From Kerstersia gyiorum (GTDB taxonomy: Bacteria > Pseudomonadota > Gammaproteobacteria > Burkholderiales > Burkholderiaceae_B): a DNA stretch of 64,000 nucleotides. Within the stretch, counting starts at the first letter, position 1; each line of letters begins with the position of its first letter. The position numbers and the translations under genes were made by a program. Shown here piece by piece: positions 26,085-35,076 of this stretch. Location of the stretch: the NCBI RefSeq assembly GCF_004216755.1, contig NZ_SGWZ01000004.1:376017-440016 (forward strand). Reading direction: 5' to 3'. The notes beneath the pieces are model-generated. The model had not been told where the DNA came from, ran no database searches, and saw only the letters and a program-made list of their open reading frames with translations.

Positions 26085-26702
26085 GTGAGCAGCACGCCTA
26101 TCTGCACCCTGGAAGGGCCGGCCAGTTACGAGGAAGACGTCAAGAAGAGCCGTTTCCTCGCACTGGCCTGGCCGGTGAGTGAGGTCGAGCAGGCCCTGGC
26201 CCATTTCGCCGCTGCCAGCGATCCGGAAGCCACGCACAATTGCTGGGCCTATCGGATTGGTGCGCAGTATCGCTTCAATGATGACGGCGAGCCCGGCGGG
26301 ACTGCCGGGCGTCCCATCCTGCAGGCGATAGAGGGGCAGGGGCTGGATCAGGTGGCAGTATTGGTGATCCGCTGGTTCGGCGGTATCAAGCTGGGAGCCG
26401 GCGGGCTGGTGCGGGCCTATTCCGGCGCTGCGGCGCAATGCCTGCGCCTGGCGCCCAAGCGCGTCATTATTCCCAGCCGGCTGGTGGAAACGGCAGTGGT
26501 GTTTGCCGATCTGGCGCGCTGCCAGGCTTTCGTGCTGGGCCAGGGTGCCGAGGTTATGACTGAGCATTATGACGGGGAAGGCGTGTCCTGGGTGCTGAAG
26601 GTGCCGGAGAGCGCACTCGATAGCGTGCGGCGCGGCCTGGTGGATATGACCCGCGGCAAGGCCCCCTGGAAGGTTCAGGATGAGGCTGGCGACGCGGGTT
26701 GA
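26085..26702 (+). CDS. yigZ: YigZ/IMPACT family protein
   Basis: A 205-residue protein of the UPF0029/IMPACT family. It shows the family core KKSRFLALAWPVSEVEQA, then DDGEPGGTAGRPILQ, then VVIRWFGGIKLGAGGLVRAYS (the first V is L here). A C-terminal DUF1949-like domain follows. Related proteins bind nucleic acid or ribosomes; the bacterial role is poorly defined. The start is GTG at 26085, 15 bases after the ybiT stop, so the two are likely co-transcribed. Confidence 0.9.
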   Translation: MSSTPICTLEGPASYEEDVKKSRFLALAWPVSEVEQALAHFAAASDPEATHNCWAYRIGAQYRFNDDGEPGGTAGRPILQAIEGQGLDQVAVLVIRWFGGIKLGAGGLVRAYSGAAAQCLRLAPKRVIIPSRLVETAVVFADLARCQAFVLGQGAEVMTEHYDGEGVSWVLKVPESALDSVRRGLVDMTRGKAPWKVQDEAGDAG

Positions 26703-27067
26703 GTCGTGTCTTTGTCCTTGTGTTGTGGCGCGGGCGCCGAGGCTCAAGCACGCGCCCCCTTGTTTCCCCGCTGTTAACTATGGGCTCTGGAAGCTGCGGA
26801 TAGCGTTTCACGCCGGCGGACTGGCCTGGTTTGCGTTGTTGGTGCGTCAGATGCCTGCTTTTGGCACACCGGTGTCGCTTGCAGTGCACCGTCTGGAGGC
26901 AAGACGCCCGTTCCGGGGCGATGATGGCGCGCCGGATCTGCGGCGGCAAGGTTGGCATGAAAAATGCTTGAGAGGCAGTGAAGCCTGCCACGCGGCCCGT
27001 TTTCCGGGCTGGCGGACAGGGTGTCATGGCCCCGAGCCATTCCTCTTGCCTATGCCTGGATCCCATC
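26703..27067 (+). promoter_or_regulatory. yigZ-porin intergenic region
   Basis: 365 bases without a supported gene. It contains a candidate sigma-54 promoter at 26953-26968 and, about 85 bases further upstream, a perfect 10-base palindrome ACACCGGTGT (26866-26875). I could not find a convincing NtrC site of the GCAC-N-GGTGC type. Confidence 0.45.
26953..26968 (+). promoter_or_regulatory. candidate sigma-54 promoter of the TorF-type porin
   Basis: TGGCATGAAAAATGCT keeps the invariant GG and GC at the correct spacing and matches TGGCAC-N5-TTGCW at all but two positions. It would start transcription about 90 bases before the ATG at 27068. Confidence 0.6.
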
Positions 27068-27841
27068 ATGAAGAATACCTTGCTAGTCGCCTCGCTTGCC
27101 ACTGCTGCGCTGGGTCTTGCCCTGGGCGCGCCGCCCGCCCGGGCCGAAACCGATCTGGGTGCCGGATTTACCCTGTCAGGCAACGCCACCTTGACCAATG
27201 ACTACCGTTTCCGGGGTTATTCCCAGACCAATTTCCGTCCTGCCGCGCAATTGGGGGTGGATTTGACGCATACCTCCGGCTTTTACCTGGGGAACTGGAA
27301 TTCGAACGTGGCCGATAACGTCTTCAACGAGGCGAACCTGGAAATGGATTTCTATGGCGGCTGGAGTGGCGAGCTGGGTCACGGCCTGGGGCTGGATATC
27401 GGCGTGCTGCAGTATTGGTATCCGGGTTCTGACAAAACCCCGGTGGCAGGCAAGGGCGGCAATTTCAGCAATACGGATCTGTACCTGGGCCTGAGCTATG
27501 AGGCGTTCAGCCTGAAGTATTCGTACTCGCCCAGTGATTTCTTCAATACGCCGGATAGCAAAGGCACCTGGTACCTGGATGCGTCGGCCAGCTTCGACCT
27601 GGGCGACGGCTGGGGGCTGGATGCGCACCTTGGCTACCAGAAGCTGAAAAACCAGGTGGATATGAATGGCGATGGCATCGGCCATTACGTGGATTATCGG
27701 CTGGGCGTCAGCAAGGATCTGAATGGCTGGGTGCTGGGGCTGGCGGCGGTTGGCGCGAGTGACAGCAATTGGCTGCCTACCCGCAGCGGCAAGGAGTCCG
27801 GCCGTCTGGGCGCGGTATTCTCGGTCTCCCGCGCATTCTGA
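27068..27841 (+). CDS. TorF family putative porin (gcw_chp type)
   Basis: A 257-residue outer-membrane beta-barrel with a signal peptide (hydrophobic about 5-22, cleavage after ARA). The mature N-terminus LSGNATLTNDYRFRGYSQTNFRPA is the family hallmark. Alternating aromatic strands follow, and the protein ends in Phe (VSRAF), as barrel-assembly substrates do. In Betaproteobacteria such porins are often found beside ammonium transport genes, but here the gene stands alone with a strong terminator. The candidate sigma-54 promoter suggests nitrogen-type regulation. Confidence 0.9.
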   Translation: MKNTLLVASLATAALGLALGAPPARAETDLGAGFTLSGNATLTNDYRFRGYSQTNFRPAAQLGVDLTHTSGFYLGNWNSNVADNVFNEANLEMDFYGGWSGELGHGLGLDIGVLQYWYPGSDKTPVAGKGGNFSNTDLYLGLSYEAFSLKYSYSPSDFFNTPDSKGTWYLDASASFDLGDGWGLDAHLGYQKLKNQVDMNGDGIGHYVDYRLGVSKDLNGWVLGLAAVGASDSNWLPTRSGKESGRLGAVFSVSRAF

Positions 27842-27857
27842 GGCGAGCTTGCAAGAG

Positions 27858-27887
27858 AAAAACGGGTACCTGACGGTACCCGTTTTT
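27858..27887. terminator. bidirectional terminator between porin and purine permease
   Basis: Perfect 13-base arms AAAAACGGGTACC (27858-27870) and GGTACCCGTTTTT (27875-27887) with loop TGAC. The A/T ends make it work on both strands for the convergent genes. Confidence 0.9.
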
Positions 27888-27941
27888 ACGCCGGAACAGC
27901 GTGGCGGGCACTGAGGGCAGTGGCCGCCCAGTGCAGCAGGC

Positions 27942-29234
27942 TCAGCCAGGGAAGCAGGCGTAGCGGATGATGAACAGCGCCGCCACGACCCAGGTGGCTG
28001 GGTGCACCTCGCGGATGCGGCCGGTGCCGGTTTTCAGAATCACGTAGCTGATGAAGCCGAAGGCCAGGCCGTTGGCGATGGAATAAGTGAAGGGCATCAT
28101 CAGGACGGTGAGCGCTGCTGGCGTGGCTTCGGTGATGTCGCCCCAGTTGATATCCGTCATTTCACGCATCATCAGGCCGGCGACGTACAGCAGCGCGGGC
28201 GCGGTCGCGTAAGCCGGCACGGAGCCGGCCAGCGGCGCGATGAAGAGGGCCGCCAGGAACAGGATGGCGACAACCAGCGCGGTCAGGCCGGTGCGGCCGC
28301 CAGCCTGCACGCCGGATGCGCTTTCAACGAAGGCGGTCGTGCTGCTGGTGCCCAGCGCCGAACCCGCGATGATGGCTGTGCTGTCCGCAAACAGCGCGCG
28401 GCCCAGGCGGTTGGGCTTGCCTTCCGGCAGCAGGTTGGCGCGTTTGGCCACACCCACCAGGGTGCCGGTGGCATCGAAGACTTCTACCAGGACGAATACC
28501 AGGATCACACTGATGAATCCGGTCTGCAGCACGCCGGCGACATCCAGCTGCATGAAGGTGGGCAGGATGCTGGGCGGCATGGAGAATACACCGGCAAAGT
28601 CGTTGTAGCCCAGCACCATCGACAGCACGGTAATGACCAGAATGCCGATGAGGATGGCGCCGCGCACGCGCAGGGCGTCCAGGATGGCAATCAGGAAAAA
28701 GCCGCCCAGCGTCATCAGCGGGGCGTGATGGTGCATGTCGCCCAGCGCCACTTTGGTTGCCTCGTTGGCGACGATGATGCCAGAGGTGCTGAGCGCGATG
28801 ATCGCCAGGAACAGCCCGATGCCGGCAGCAATGGCGCTGCGCAAGGATTTGGGTATGCCGTCGATCAGCCAGGCTCGTATGCCGGTGGCCGTCAGGATGA
28901 TGAAAATCAGCCCGGAAATGAAGACTGCCCCCAGCGCCTGTTGCCAGCTGTAGCCCATGACGCCGACCACGGTGAAGGCAAAGAACGCGTTCAGGCCCAT
29001 GCCGGGTGCCATGCCGACCGGCCAGTTGGCCACCAGCGCCATGATGACCGAACCCAGTGCGGCGGCCAGGCAGGTGGCGACGAAGACGGCGCTGCGGTCC
29101 ATGCCGGTTTTGGACAGGATGTCCGGGTTGACGAAGATGATGTAGGACATCGTCAGGAAGGTGGTGATTCCGGCGATGATCTCGGTGCGCGCGTCTGTGC
29201 CGTGCTCACGTAGTTTGAAGAGTTGCTCCAGCAT
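27942..29234 (-). CDS. NCS2/AzgA-type purine (adenine/guanine/hypoxanthine) permease
   Basis: A 430-residue inner-membrane nucleobase permease with about 12-14 membrane segments. Family landmarks include GITTFLTMSYIIFVNPDIL at the N-terminus, GMGLNAFFAFTVV, the EVFDATGTLVGVAKRANLL motif, and GTSSTTAFVESASGVQAGGRTGL. This pattern is the AzgA/PurP/GhxP branch that imports hypoxanthine, guanine or adenine by proton symport. The open frame runs well upstream, but the ATG at 29234 gives the usual MLEQLFKLREHGT start. It is divergent from tsaD. Confidence 0.92.
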   Translation of the reverse strand: MLEQLFKLREHGTDARTEIIAGITTFLTMSYIIFVNPDILSKTGMDRSAVFVATCLAAALGSVIMALVANWPVGMAPGMGLNAFFAFTVVGVMGYSWQQALGAVFISGLIFIILTATGIRAWLIDGIPKSLRSAIAAGIGLFLAIIALSTSGIIVANEATKVALGDMHHHAPLMTLGGFFLIAILDALRVRGAILIGILVITVLSMVLGYNDFAGVFSMPPSILPTFMQLDVAGVLQTGFISVILVFVLVEVFDATGTLVGVAKRANLLPEGKPNRLGRALFADSTAIIAGSALGTSSTTAFVESASGVQAGGRTGLTALVVAILFLAALFIAPLAGSVPAYATAPALLYVAGLMMREMTDINWGDITEATPAALTVLMMPFTYSIANGLAFGFISYVILKTGTGRIREVHPATWVVAALFIIRYACFPG

Positions 29235-29457
29235 GGGGGTTCCCAGAGAGAAAGTCGATAAAGGGCGTCCGGTGGGCATCCGGGGTTCGCATTGGCTTTT
29301 TGCAGGCCCAGGCCTGCGGCGGGCGCGGGAATGGGCCTGGCGTGCAATGGCCACGGCGGAAGTCCGCGCAGAAATTACCACTTTTCGCGGGGAAATGCAG
29401 CGTTTTCCGCCAGCGCCACTGCGAGAAACTCCGGGTTTGGATGTAAACTTCGGCCGC

Positions 29458-30510
29458 ATGATCATCCTGGGATTCGAAAGCTCCTGCGACGAGACCGGCG
29501 TAGCCGTCGTCTGTACGGAGCGTGGGCTGTTGGCCCATGCATTGCACACACAAATCGCCATGCATGCCGATTATGGCGGCGTGGTGCCTGAACTTGCCTC
29601 GCGCGACCATATTCGCCGCGCCTTGCCCCTGACGACTGAAGTCCTGGCCCAGGCGGGCCTGGTGCTGGGTGACGTCGATGCCATCGCTTATACCGCCGGC
29701 CCTGGTCTGGCAGGCGCGCTGCTGGTGGGCGCCAGCGTGGCGCAATCCATGGCCTGGACGCTGGGCGTGCCGGCCATTCCTATTCATCACCTGGAAGGCC
29801 ACTTGCTGTCGCCCAGGCTGGCCACGCCCCAGCCGGCGTTTCCTTTTGTCGCGCTGCTGGTCAGCGGCGGGCATACCCAGCTCATGCGTGTCGATGGTGT
29901 CGGGCGCTATGAATTGCTGGGTGAAACCCTGGACGATGCCGCTGGCGAAGCTTTTGACAAAAGTGCCAAACTGCTGGGCCTGGGTTATCCCGGCGGGCCG
30001 GCGCTATCGGCGCTGGCGGAACAGGGCGATGCCGACCGTTTCGAACTGCCACGCCCTATGCTGCATAGCGGCGACCTGGATTTCAGCTTCAGCGGCCTGA
30101 AGACCGCCGTGCTGACAAAAGTGAAGGCGGCCAATGCCAATGGTGCCATGGACGAGCAGACCCGCGCGGATCTGGCCGCTGCCACGCAGCGTGCGATTGT
30201 CGAGGTCTTGATTGCCAAGGCAGCGAAAGCCCTGCGCCAGACCGGGCTCAAGCGCCTGGTGGTGGCGGGGGGCGTTGGCGCCAATCGTCTGCTGCGCCAG
30301 AGGCTGGAAACCGCACTCAGGCCGCTCAAGGGCGAGGCGTTTTTCCCGCCACTGGCTTTGTGTACCGATAACGGCGCAATGATTGCCTTTGCGGCGGCCC
30401 AGCGCGTCCAGGCGGGGCTGTGGTCGCCAGAGGACGATCCCGCTACCAGTCTGCAGCATGCTTTTACGGTGCGCCCGCGCTGGGATCTGGCTGAGGTTTC
30501 CCGCGCCTAG
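29458..30510 (+). CDS. tsaD: tRNA N6-threonylcarbamoyladenosine synthase subunit TsaD
   Basis: A 350-residue ASKHA-fold enzyme that transfers threonylcarbamoyl to A37 of ANN-decoding tRNAs, working with TsaB, TsaE and TsaC. The start MIILGFESSCDETGVAVV is textbook, as are the metal-binding HHLEGHLLS and the nucleotide motifs LLVSGGHTQL, GEAFDKSAKLLGLGYPGGP and VAGGVGANRLLR. The frame is open upstream, but the ATG at 29458 defines the family N-terminus. It is convergent with plsY. Confidence 0.96.
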   Translation: MIILGFESSCDETGVAVVCTERGLLAHALHTQIAMHADYGGVVPELASRDHIRRALPLTTEVLAQAGLVLGDVDAIAYTAGPGLAGALLVGASVAQSMAWTLGVPAIPIHHLEGHLLSPRLATPQPAFPFVALLVSGGHTQLMRVDGVGRYELLGETLDDAAGEAFDKSAKLLGLGYPGGPALSALAEQGDADRFELPRPMLHSGDLDFSFSGLKTAVLTKVKAANANGAMDEQTRADLAAATQRAIVEVLIAKAAKALRQTGLKRLVVAGGVGANRLLRQRLETALRPLKGEAFFPPLALCTDNGAMIAFAAAQRVQAGLWSPEDDPATSLQHAFTVRPRWDLAEVSRA

Positions 30511-30561
30511 CCATGGCTGTGCCGGGCGCTGCCGATAGCGGGCGCCTGGTGCTCTGGCAGA

Positions 30562-31269
30562 TTAACGTTTGCGTTGCTTGCGGGCGTCGGTGTTGGGGTG
30601 CATTTTCCCGGAAAGCGAGGCATTGCCGCCATGCTGCGACTTTTTCTGGCCGATGCGGCTTTCCTTGCCTGCCAAGAGGCGTTCGATGTTGGCGCGGTGG
30701 CGGGTGAAGAGCAGCAGGCTCATGACGACGATGGCGGTACCGACTGCCATGCTTGAGCGCCAGGCAATGCCGGAACCGAGGATATAGAACAGCGGCGCGG
30801 CGGCGGCGGCAATCAGTGCAGCCAGCGAGGAATACCGCCAGATCAGCGCCGAGGCCAGCCAGGTGAGGGCCACCAGCAGCGCCAGCCAGGGCGCTAGACC
30901 CAGCAGCACACCCAAGGCCGTCGCCACGCCTTTGCCGCCCTTGAACCCCAGGAACAGGGGGAAGAGGTGGCCGAGGAAGACAGCAATGGCGGTCAGGGCC
31001 AGCACGCTGGTGCCCATGTCATATTCCGGCCCCCAGGTACGCAGCGCCCATACCGGCAGCCAGCCTTTGGCGGCATCGCCCAGCAAGGTCAGCGCTGCAG
31101 CCGTCTTGTTGCCGGTACGCAGGACATTGGTGGCGCCCGGGTTGCCCGACCCATACTGGCGCGGGTCCTGCAAGCCCATGATCTTGCTGACGATCACGGC
31201 AAAAGGCAGGGAGCCTATGAGATAGGCCAGGGGCACGATGATCCAGGGCAGCACGGCGTATTCGTTCAT
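30562..31269 (-). CDS. plsY: acyl-phosphate:glycerol-3-phosphate acyltransferase PlsY
   Basis: A 235-residue integral membrane acyltransferase that makes lysophosphatidic acid from acyl-phosphate and glycerol-3-phosphate. The three cytoplasmic motifs are visible: GSGNPGATNVLR, GHLFPLFLGFKGGKGVAT and a RYSSLAALIAA segment. Five or so helices are predicted. A basic C-terminal tail of about 35 residues (ESRIGQKKSQ to DARKQRKR) extends beyond the core and is longer than in many PlsY proteins. Confidence 0.95.
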   Translation of the reverse strand: MNEYAVLPWIIVPLAYLIGSLPFAVIVSKIMGLQDPRQYGSGNPGATNVLRTGNKTAAALTLLGDAAKGWLPVWALRTWGPEYDMGTSVLALTAIAVFLGHLFPLFLGFKGGKGVATALGVLLGLAPWLALLVALTWLASALIWRYSSLAALIAAAAAPLFYILGSGIAWRSSMAVGTAIVVMSLLLFTRHRANIERLLAGKESRIGQKKSQHGGNASLSGKMHPNTDARKQRKR

Positions 31270-31535
31270 GGGGGAAATCTGGGCAAAAGGCAGTCAAGCG
31301 AGGCCGCCTATTGTAAGGTATGAGTCTGGCGATGCACGTATGCAATTGGCCGCGCGAGGGGGACAGACAGCCGGCCCTGCCGGGGTTGGTCCTCAGATAG
31401 TGCGCAGAATCTGGCTGTTTGACAATGTCGCGGTGGGCGGAAACGGTGCCGGCGGGTACAATCAGGCGCTGCCGGCCCGATGGGGATGAGTCTGAATCAG
31501 GCACGCCGGCAGCTTTACGAATGGACAGGAAAAAT

Positions 31536-32276
31536 ATGCGCATTTTGATTTCCAACGATGATGGTTACTCCGCTCCTGGACTGCAGGCGCTGGTTGATGC
31601 GCTGCATGGCCTGGGAGAGTTGACAGTCATCGCACCGGAAGCCAATCACAGCGGCGCATCCAATTCGCTGACCTTGTCCCGGCCACTGACCGTGCGCACC
31701 GCAAGCAATGGTTTTCTCTGCGTCAACGGTACGCCTTCCGATTGCGTGCATATCGCATTGACCGGCTTGCTCGACCAGATGCCGGATCTTGTCGTTTCGG
31801 GCATCAATAATGGCGCGAACATGGGGGACGACACCCTGTATTCGGGTACGGTGGCGGCGGCAATGGAAGGTTATCTGTTCGGCGTGCCCGCCATTGCCTT
31901 TTCGCTGGTGGAGAAGGGTTGGTCCAACCTGGACGCTGCCGCCGCCGTGGCGCGGCAGATCGTTGAACGCCAGGTGGCGCGCCCGCTGACGGCGCCGTCG
32001 CTGCTGAGCGTCAATATTCCGAACCTGCCGCTGCACGAAATCAAGCCACCGCGCGTGACGCGGCTCGGGCGTCGCCATCCTTCGTCGCCGGTCATCCGCT
32101 CGGCCAATCCGCAAGGTGAGGTCATCTACTGGATCGGTCCGTCTGGCGCCGCTGCCGATGCTGCGCCCGGCACGGATTTCCATGCCTTGTCCGAAGGCGC
32201 GGTGTCCGTGACGCCGCTGCAAACCGACCTGACCCATCACGGCCAGTTGCCGCGTTTGCACGATTGGCTGGCCTGA
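31536..32276 (+). CDS. surE: 5'/3'-nucleotidase SurE
   Basis: A 246-residue metal-dependent nucleotidase/polyphosphatase of the SurE family. The N-terminal metal-binding motif ISNDDGYSAPGLQALVDAL is intact, followed by APEANHSGASNSLTL and the SGINNGANMGDDTLYSGTVAA motif. The start at 31536 is preceded by AGGA. It heads the surE-pcm-nlpD cluster, which is linked to stationary-phase survival and repair in Proteobacteria. Confidence 0.95.
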   Translation: MRILISNDDGYSAPGLQALVDALHGLGELTVIAPEANHSGASNSLTLSRPLTVRTASNGFLCVNGTPSDCVHIALTGLLDQMPDLVVSGINNGANMGDDTLYSGTVAAAMEGYLFGVPAIAFSLVEKGWSNLDAAAAVARQIVERQVARPLTAPSLLSVNIPNLPLHEIKPPRVTRLGRRHPSSPVIRSANPQGEVIYWIGPSGAAADAAPGTDFHALSEGAVSVTPLQTDLTHHGQLPRLHDWLA

Positions 32277-32283
32277 GCCACTT

Positions 32284-33108
32284 ATGAGCAAGCAGCCTCC
32301 CGTCAACCCCGCTGATCCGCCGCCAGCGCGTCGCACCGGTATTTCCGCCGGCAGCAACGCGCTGCATGGTATTACGCCGGCAAACAGCAATACGCGGGTG
32401 TCGGCGGCGGTATTGCCGCCACGCAATAGTGCAGACGCGGGCGCGATTGGCAGGTCCGTGGGCAACCTTGGGCTCAATTCCGACCGCATGCGGGCCGCCA
32501 TGGTGCAGCGCCTGGGCGCGCAGGGCATCACGGACGAAGCCGTGCTGCGTGCCATGAACGAAGTTCCGCGCCATCGCTTTGTGGACGAAGCCCTGGCAAG
32601 CCGGGCCTATGAGGATGCGGCGCTACCCATTGGTTTTGGCCAGACGATTTCGCAGCCGTGGGTCGTGGCGCATATGATTGCGCTGGGTATGGCGGACAAG
32701 GCGCCGCGTCGTGTGCTGGAAGTCGGTGCAGGTTGCGGCTACCAGGCCGCGGTCCTGTCGCGGTTGGTGCGCGAGGTGCATGCCATCGAGCGCATGCGCG
32801 GCCTGTATGATCTGGCCCGGGCCAATCTGGCCGACCCGATGTATCGCAATATTCGCCTGGTCTATGGCGACGGCATGGCGGGTTTGCCCAAAGCCGCGCC
32901 ATTTGACATGATTATCGTTGCCGCAGCTGGGCTGTCTATTCCCGATGCCCTGTTGCAGCAATTGGCGCGTGGCGGCCGGCTGGTCGCCCCGGAAGGCGGC
33001 GCGCAGCAGCGCCTGGTGGTCATCGAGCGCACCGGCCCGCAGCAATGGCGGCGCCAGGAACTCGACGCGGTCCGTTTCGTTCCGCTCAAGCCCGGCATAC
33101 AATCCTGA
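32284..33108 (+). CDS. pcm: protein-L-isoaspartate O-methyltransferase
   Basis: A 274-residue S-adenosylmethionine-dependent enzyme that repairs isoaspartyl residues in aged proteins. The class signature FGQTISQPWVVAHMI and the SAM motif VLEVGAGCGYQAAVLSRL are intact, followed by IRLVYGDGMAGLP and PDALLQQLARGGRLVAPEG. About 65 N-terminal residues are Pro/Ala/Asn-rich, look disordered and lengthen it beyond the usual ~210. It begins seven bases after the surE stop, so the two are one transcript. Confidence 0.94.
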   Translation: MSKQPPVNPADPPPARRTGISAGSNALHGITPANSNTRVSAAVLPPRNSADAGAIGRSVGNLGLNSDRMRAAMVQRLGAQGITDEAVLRAMNEVPRHRFVDEALASRAYEDAALPIGFGQTISQPWVVAHMIALGMADKAPRRVLEVGAGCGYQAAVLSRLVREVHAIERMRGLYDLARANLADPMYRNIRLVYGDGMAGLPKAAPFDMIIVAAAGLSIPDALLQQLARGGRLVAPEGGAQQRLVVIERTGPQQWRRQELDAVRFVPLKPGIQS

Positions 33109-33157
33109 TTATTGGCGCTTTGTGCAGAGCACAAGGCATGAACGTATTTTTATCGCT

Positions 33158-34021
33158 ATGACGAATTTATCCTCGACGCGCAATTTCCGACTTCCCGTGC
33201 TGGCAGCCGCCCTGGTTCTGGCTGGCTGCGCTTCCCAGCAGCCAGCGCCTATCGTGGACGGCGCCGCGGCCAGGCCCGCCGCCGTCGACACGCCCGCACC
33301 GTCGGCCGGCATTCCCGGCGCGTCCTATACGGTGCAGCCGCGCGACACGCTGTACCAGATTGCCCGTAGCAACAATGTTTCGGTGGAAGATCTGCGCCGC
33401 TGGAACAACATCACCGACCCGACGCAACTGCGCATCGGCCAGGTGCTGCGCCTGTCTCCGGCCGGCAGCGCTGTCGCGGGCGGCGCTGCGTCGACGGGCA
33501 CTGGCAGCACTCAGGTGGCAGCCATTGCCGACCCCAAGCCGGTGGCGGTGCAAACGCCCAAACCGGTGGAAACACCGGCTGCGACGCCTGCCACGGCAAA
33601 GCCGGGCAGCACCACTGCGCCGGATGAGAAGAGTGTCGTGCGTGCGGCTGACGCCAACCTGATCGACTGGGGCTGGCCGTCCAACGGCAAGCTGATCCAG
33701 GGCTTCAACTCCAATACCAAGGGTATAGACATCGATGGCCAGCCGGGCGATCCGGTCGCGGCGGCGGCTGCCGGCCAGGTCATGTATAGCGGCAATGGCG
33801 TGCGTGGCCTGGGCAACCTGATCATCATCAACCATACCGGCGGCTTCATTACCGCCTATGCGCATAACCGCAAGTTGCTGGTCAAGACCGGCGACAAGGT
33901 GACGCGCGGCCAGCGCATCGCTGAATTGGGCCAGACGGATACCACTTCGCCGCGCCTGCATTTCGAAGTGCGCCGCCAGGGAACGCCGGTTGATCCGCTC
34001 AAGTACCTGCCGCACCGATGA
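33158..34021 (+). CDS. nlpD: NlpD-type LysM/LytM lipoprotein
   Basis: A 287-residue envelope lipoprotein. The signal peptide ends in lipobox LAGC near residue 22. A LysM peptidoglycan-binding domain lies near 55-100 (YTVQPRDTLYQIARSNNVSVEDLRRWN), then a Pro/Thr/Ala linker, then a C-terminal LytM/M23 domain. Key zinc ligands are missing: the H-x-G-x-D position reads TKGID and the H-x-H reads RLH, as in E. coli NlpD. It should therefore act as an amidase activator rather than an endopeptidase. It follows pcm and overlaps the exonuclease gene by four bases (ATGA). Confidence 0.93.
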   Translation: MTNLSSTRNFRLPVLAAALVLAGCASQQPAPIVDGAAARPAAVDTPAPSAGIPGASYTVQPRDTLYQIARSNNVSVEDLRRWNNITDPTQLRIGQVLRLSPAGSAVAGGAASTGTGSTQVAAIADPKPVAVQTPKPVETPAATPATAKPGSTTAPDEKSVVRAADANLIDWGWPSNGKLIQGFNSNTKGIDIDGQPGDPVAAAAAGQVMYSGNGVRGLGNLIIINHTGGFITAYAHNRKLLVKTGDKVTRGQRIAELGQTDTTSPRLHFEVRRQGTPVDPLKYLPHR

Positions 34022-34806
34022 CACCGACACTCGTCTTCGACCTTGAAACCCTGCCTGACGTCGAAGGGTTGCGGCGCCTGAACGGTTGGGGCGCGGACGT
34101 CTCCGATACCGAGGTCGCCGAGCGTGCCTTTGCGGCGCGGCGCGAAGCCACGGGCAGCGATTTCCTGCCGCTGCACCTGCAGCGCGTGGCGGTGATCGGC
34201 TGTACCTTCCGCGACGACAGCGGCTTTCGGGTGCGCACGCTGGGCAAGCCCGGTGATTCCGAAGCCTCGCTGATTGCCAGCTTTTTCAAGACCATAGAGC
34301 GCTATACGCCCACGCTGGTCAGCTGGAATGGTTCCGGCTTCGACCTGCCTGTGTTGCATTACCGCAGCCTCATCCATGGGTTGCAGGCGCCCCGGTACTG
34401 GGACATGGGCGAGGACGACCGGGATTTCCGCTTCAACAATTACATTTCCCGCTATCACCAGCGCCATACCGACCTCATGGACCTGCTGGCCAAGTACAAC
34501 GGGCGCGCCAATGCTCCGCTGGATGAACTGGCCAAGCTGTGTGGCTTTCCCGGCAAGCTGGGCATGGATGGCAGCCAGGTCTGGCCCGCATGGCAGGCGG
34601 GCAAGGAAGATGAAGTCCGGGCCTACTGCGAGACCGACGTCGTCAATACCTGGCTGGTCTATTGCCGCTTCCGCATGCTGCGCGGCGAACTGGACCCGCA
34701 AAGCTATGAGGCCGAGGTCCAGCTGGTGCGCGATACCCTGGCGGCCAGCGGCGAACCGCACTGGCAGGAGTATCTGGCCGCCTGGGAGGCAGAGCGCGGC
34801 CTTTGA
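34018..34806 (+). CDS. predicted 3'-5' exonuclease, PolB-exonuclease-like
   Basis: A 262-residue DnaQ/DEDD-superfamily protein of the 'predicted 3'-5' exonuclease related to PolB' family. ExoI-type motif VFDLETLPDVEGLRRL carries the first Asp-Glu pair; ExoII is in LVSWNGSGFDLPVLHYR; a late YCETDVVNTWLVYCRF supplies the last acidic residue. Biological role unknown; nucleic-acid processing is inferred. The ATGA overlap with nlpD shows translational coupling, and it occupies the position where rpoS often follows nlpD. Confidence 0.87.
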   Translation: MTPTLVFDLETLPDVEGLRRLNGWGADVSDTEVAERAFAARREATGSDFLPLHLQRVAVIGCTFRDDSGFRVRTLGKPGDSEASLIASFFKTIERYTPTLVSWNGSGFDLPVLHYRSLIHGLQAPRYWDMGEDDRDFRFNNYISRYHQRHTDLMDLLAKYNGRANAPLDELAKLCGFPGKLGMDGSQVWPAWQAGKEDEVRAYCETDVVNTWLVYCRFRMLRGELDPQSYEAEVQLVRDTLAASGEPHWQEYLAAWEAERGL

Positions 34807-34848
34807 GCCTGCCTGCCCGATGGGCTTATTGCGAAGCAAGCAAAAGTA

Positions 34849-34872
34849 AACGCCGGCCAGTGCGCCGGCGTT
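34849..34872 (+). terminator. hairpin after the exonuclease gene
   Basis: Arms AACGCCGGC (34849-34857) and GCCGGCGTT (34864-34872). Good stem but no T-run. The rest of the gap to 35076 is A/T-richer and may hold the rlmD promoter. Confidence 0.45.
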
Positions 34873-35076
34873 GCTGATTCCGCTGCTGATGCTGCGTCGT
34901 GCCGTTCTGCGGGCAGGAAAATACCGTAGAACAGGTGCTGCGGATTGGCTGCAGCCGCAGTAAAACAGATTTATTTGGTCAAAAAACGAACATCTTGTGG
35001 TGCGGGCGAGACAATTTCTGGCGCCTGACCGTCAAGGATTGAAAACGAAATCGGGTGGCCTTTGGCCTGTTTCCCC

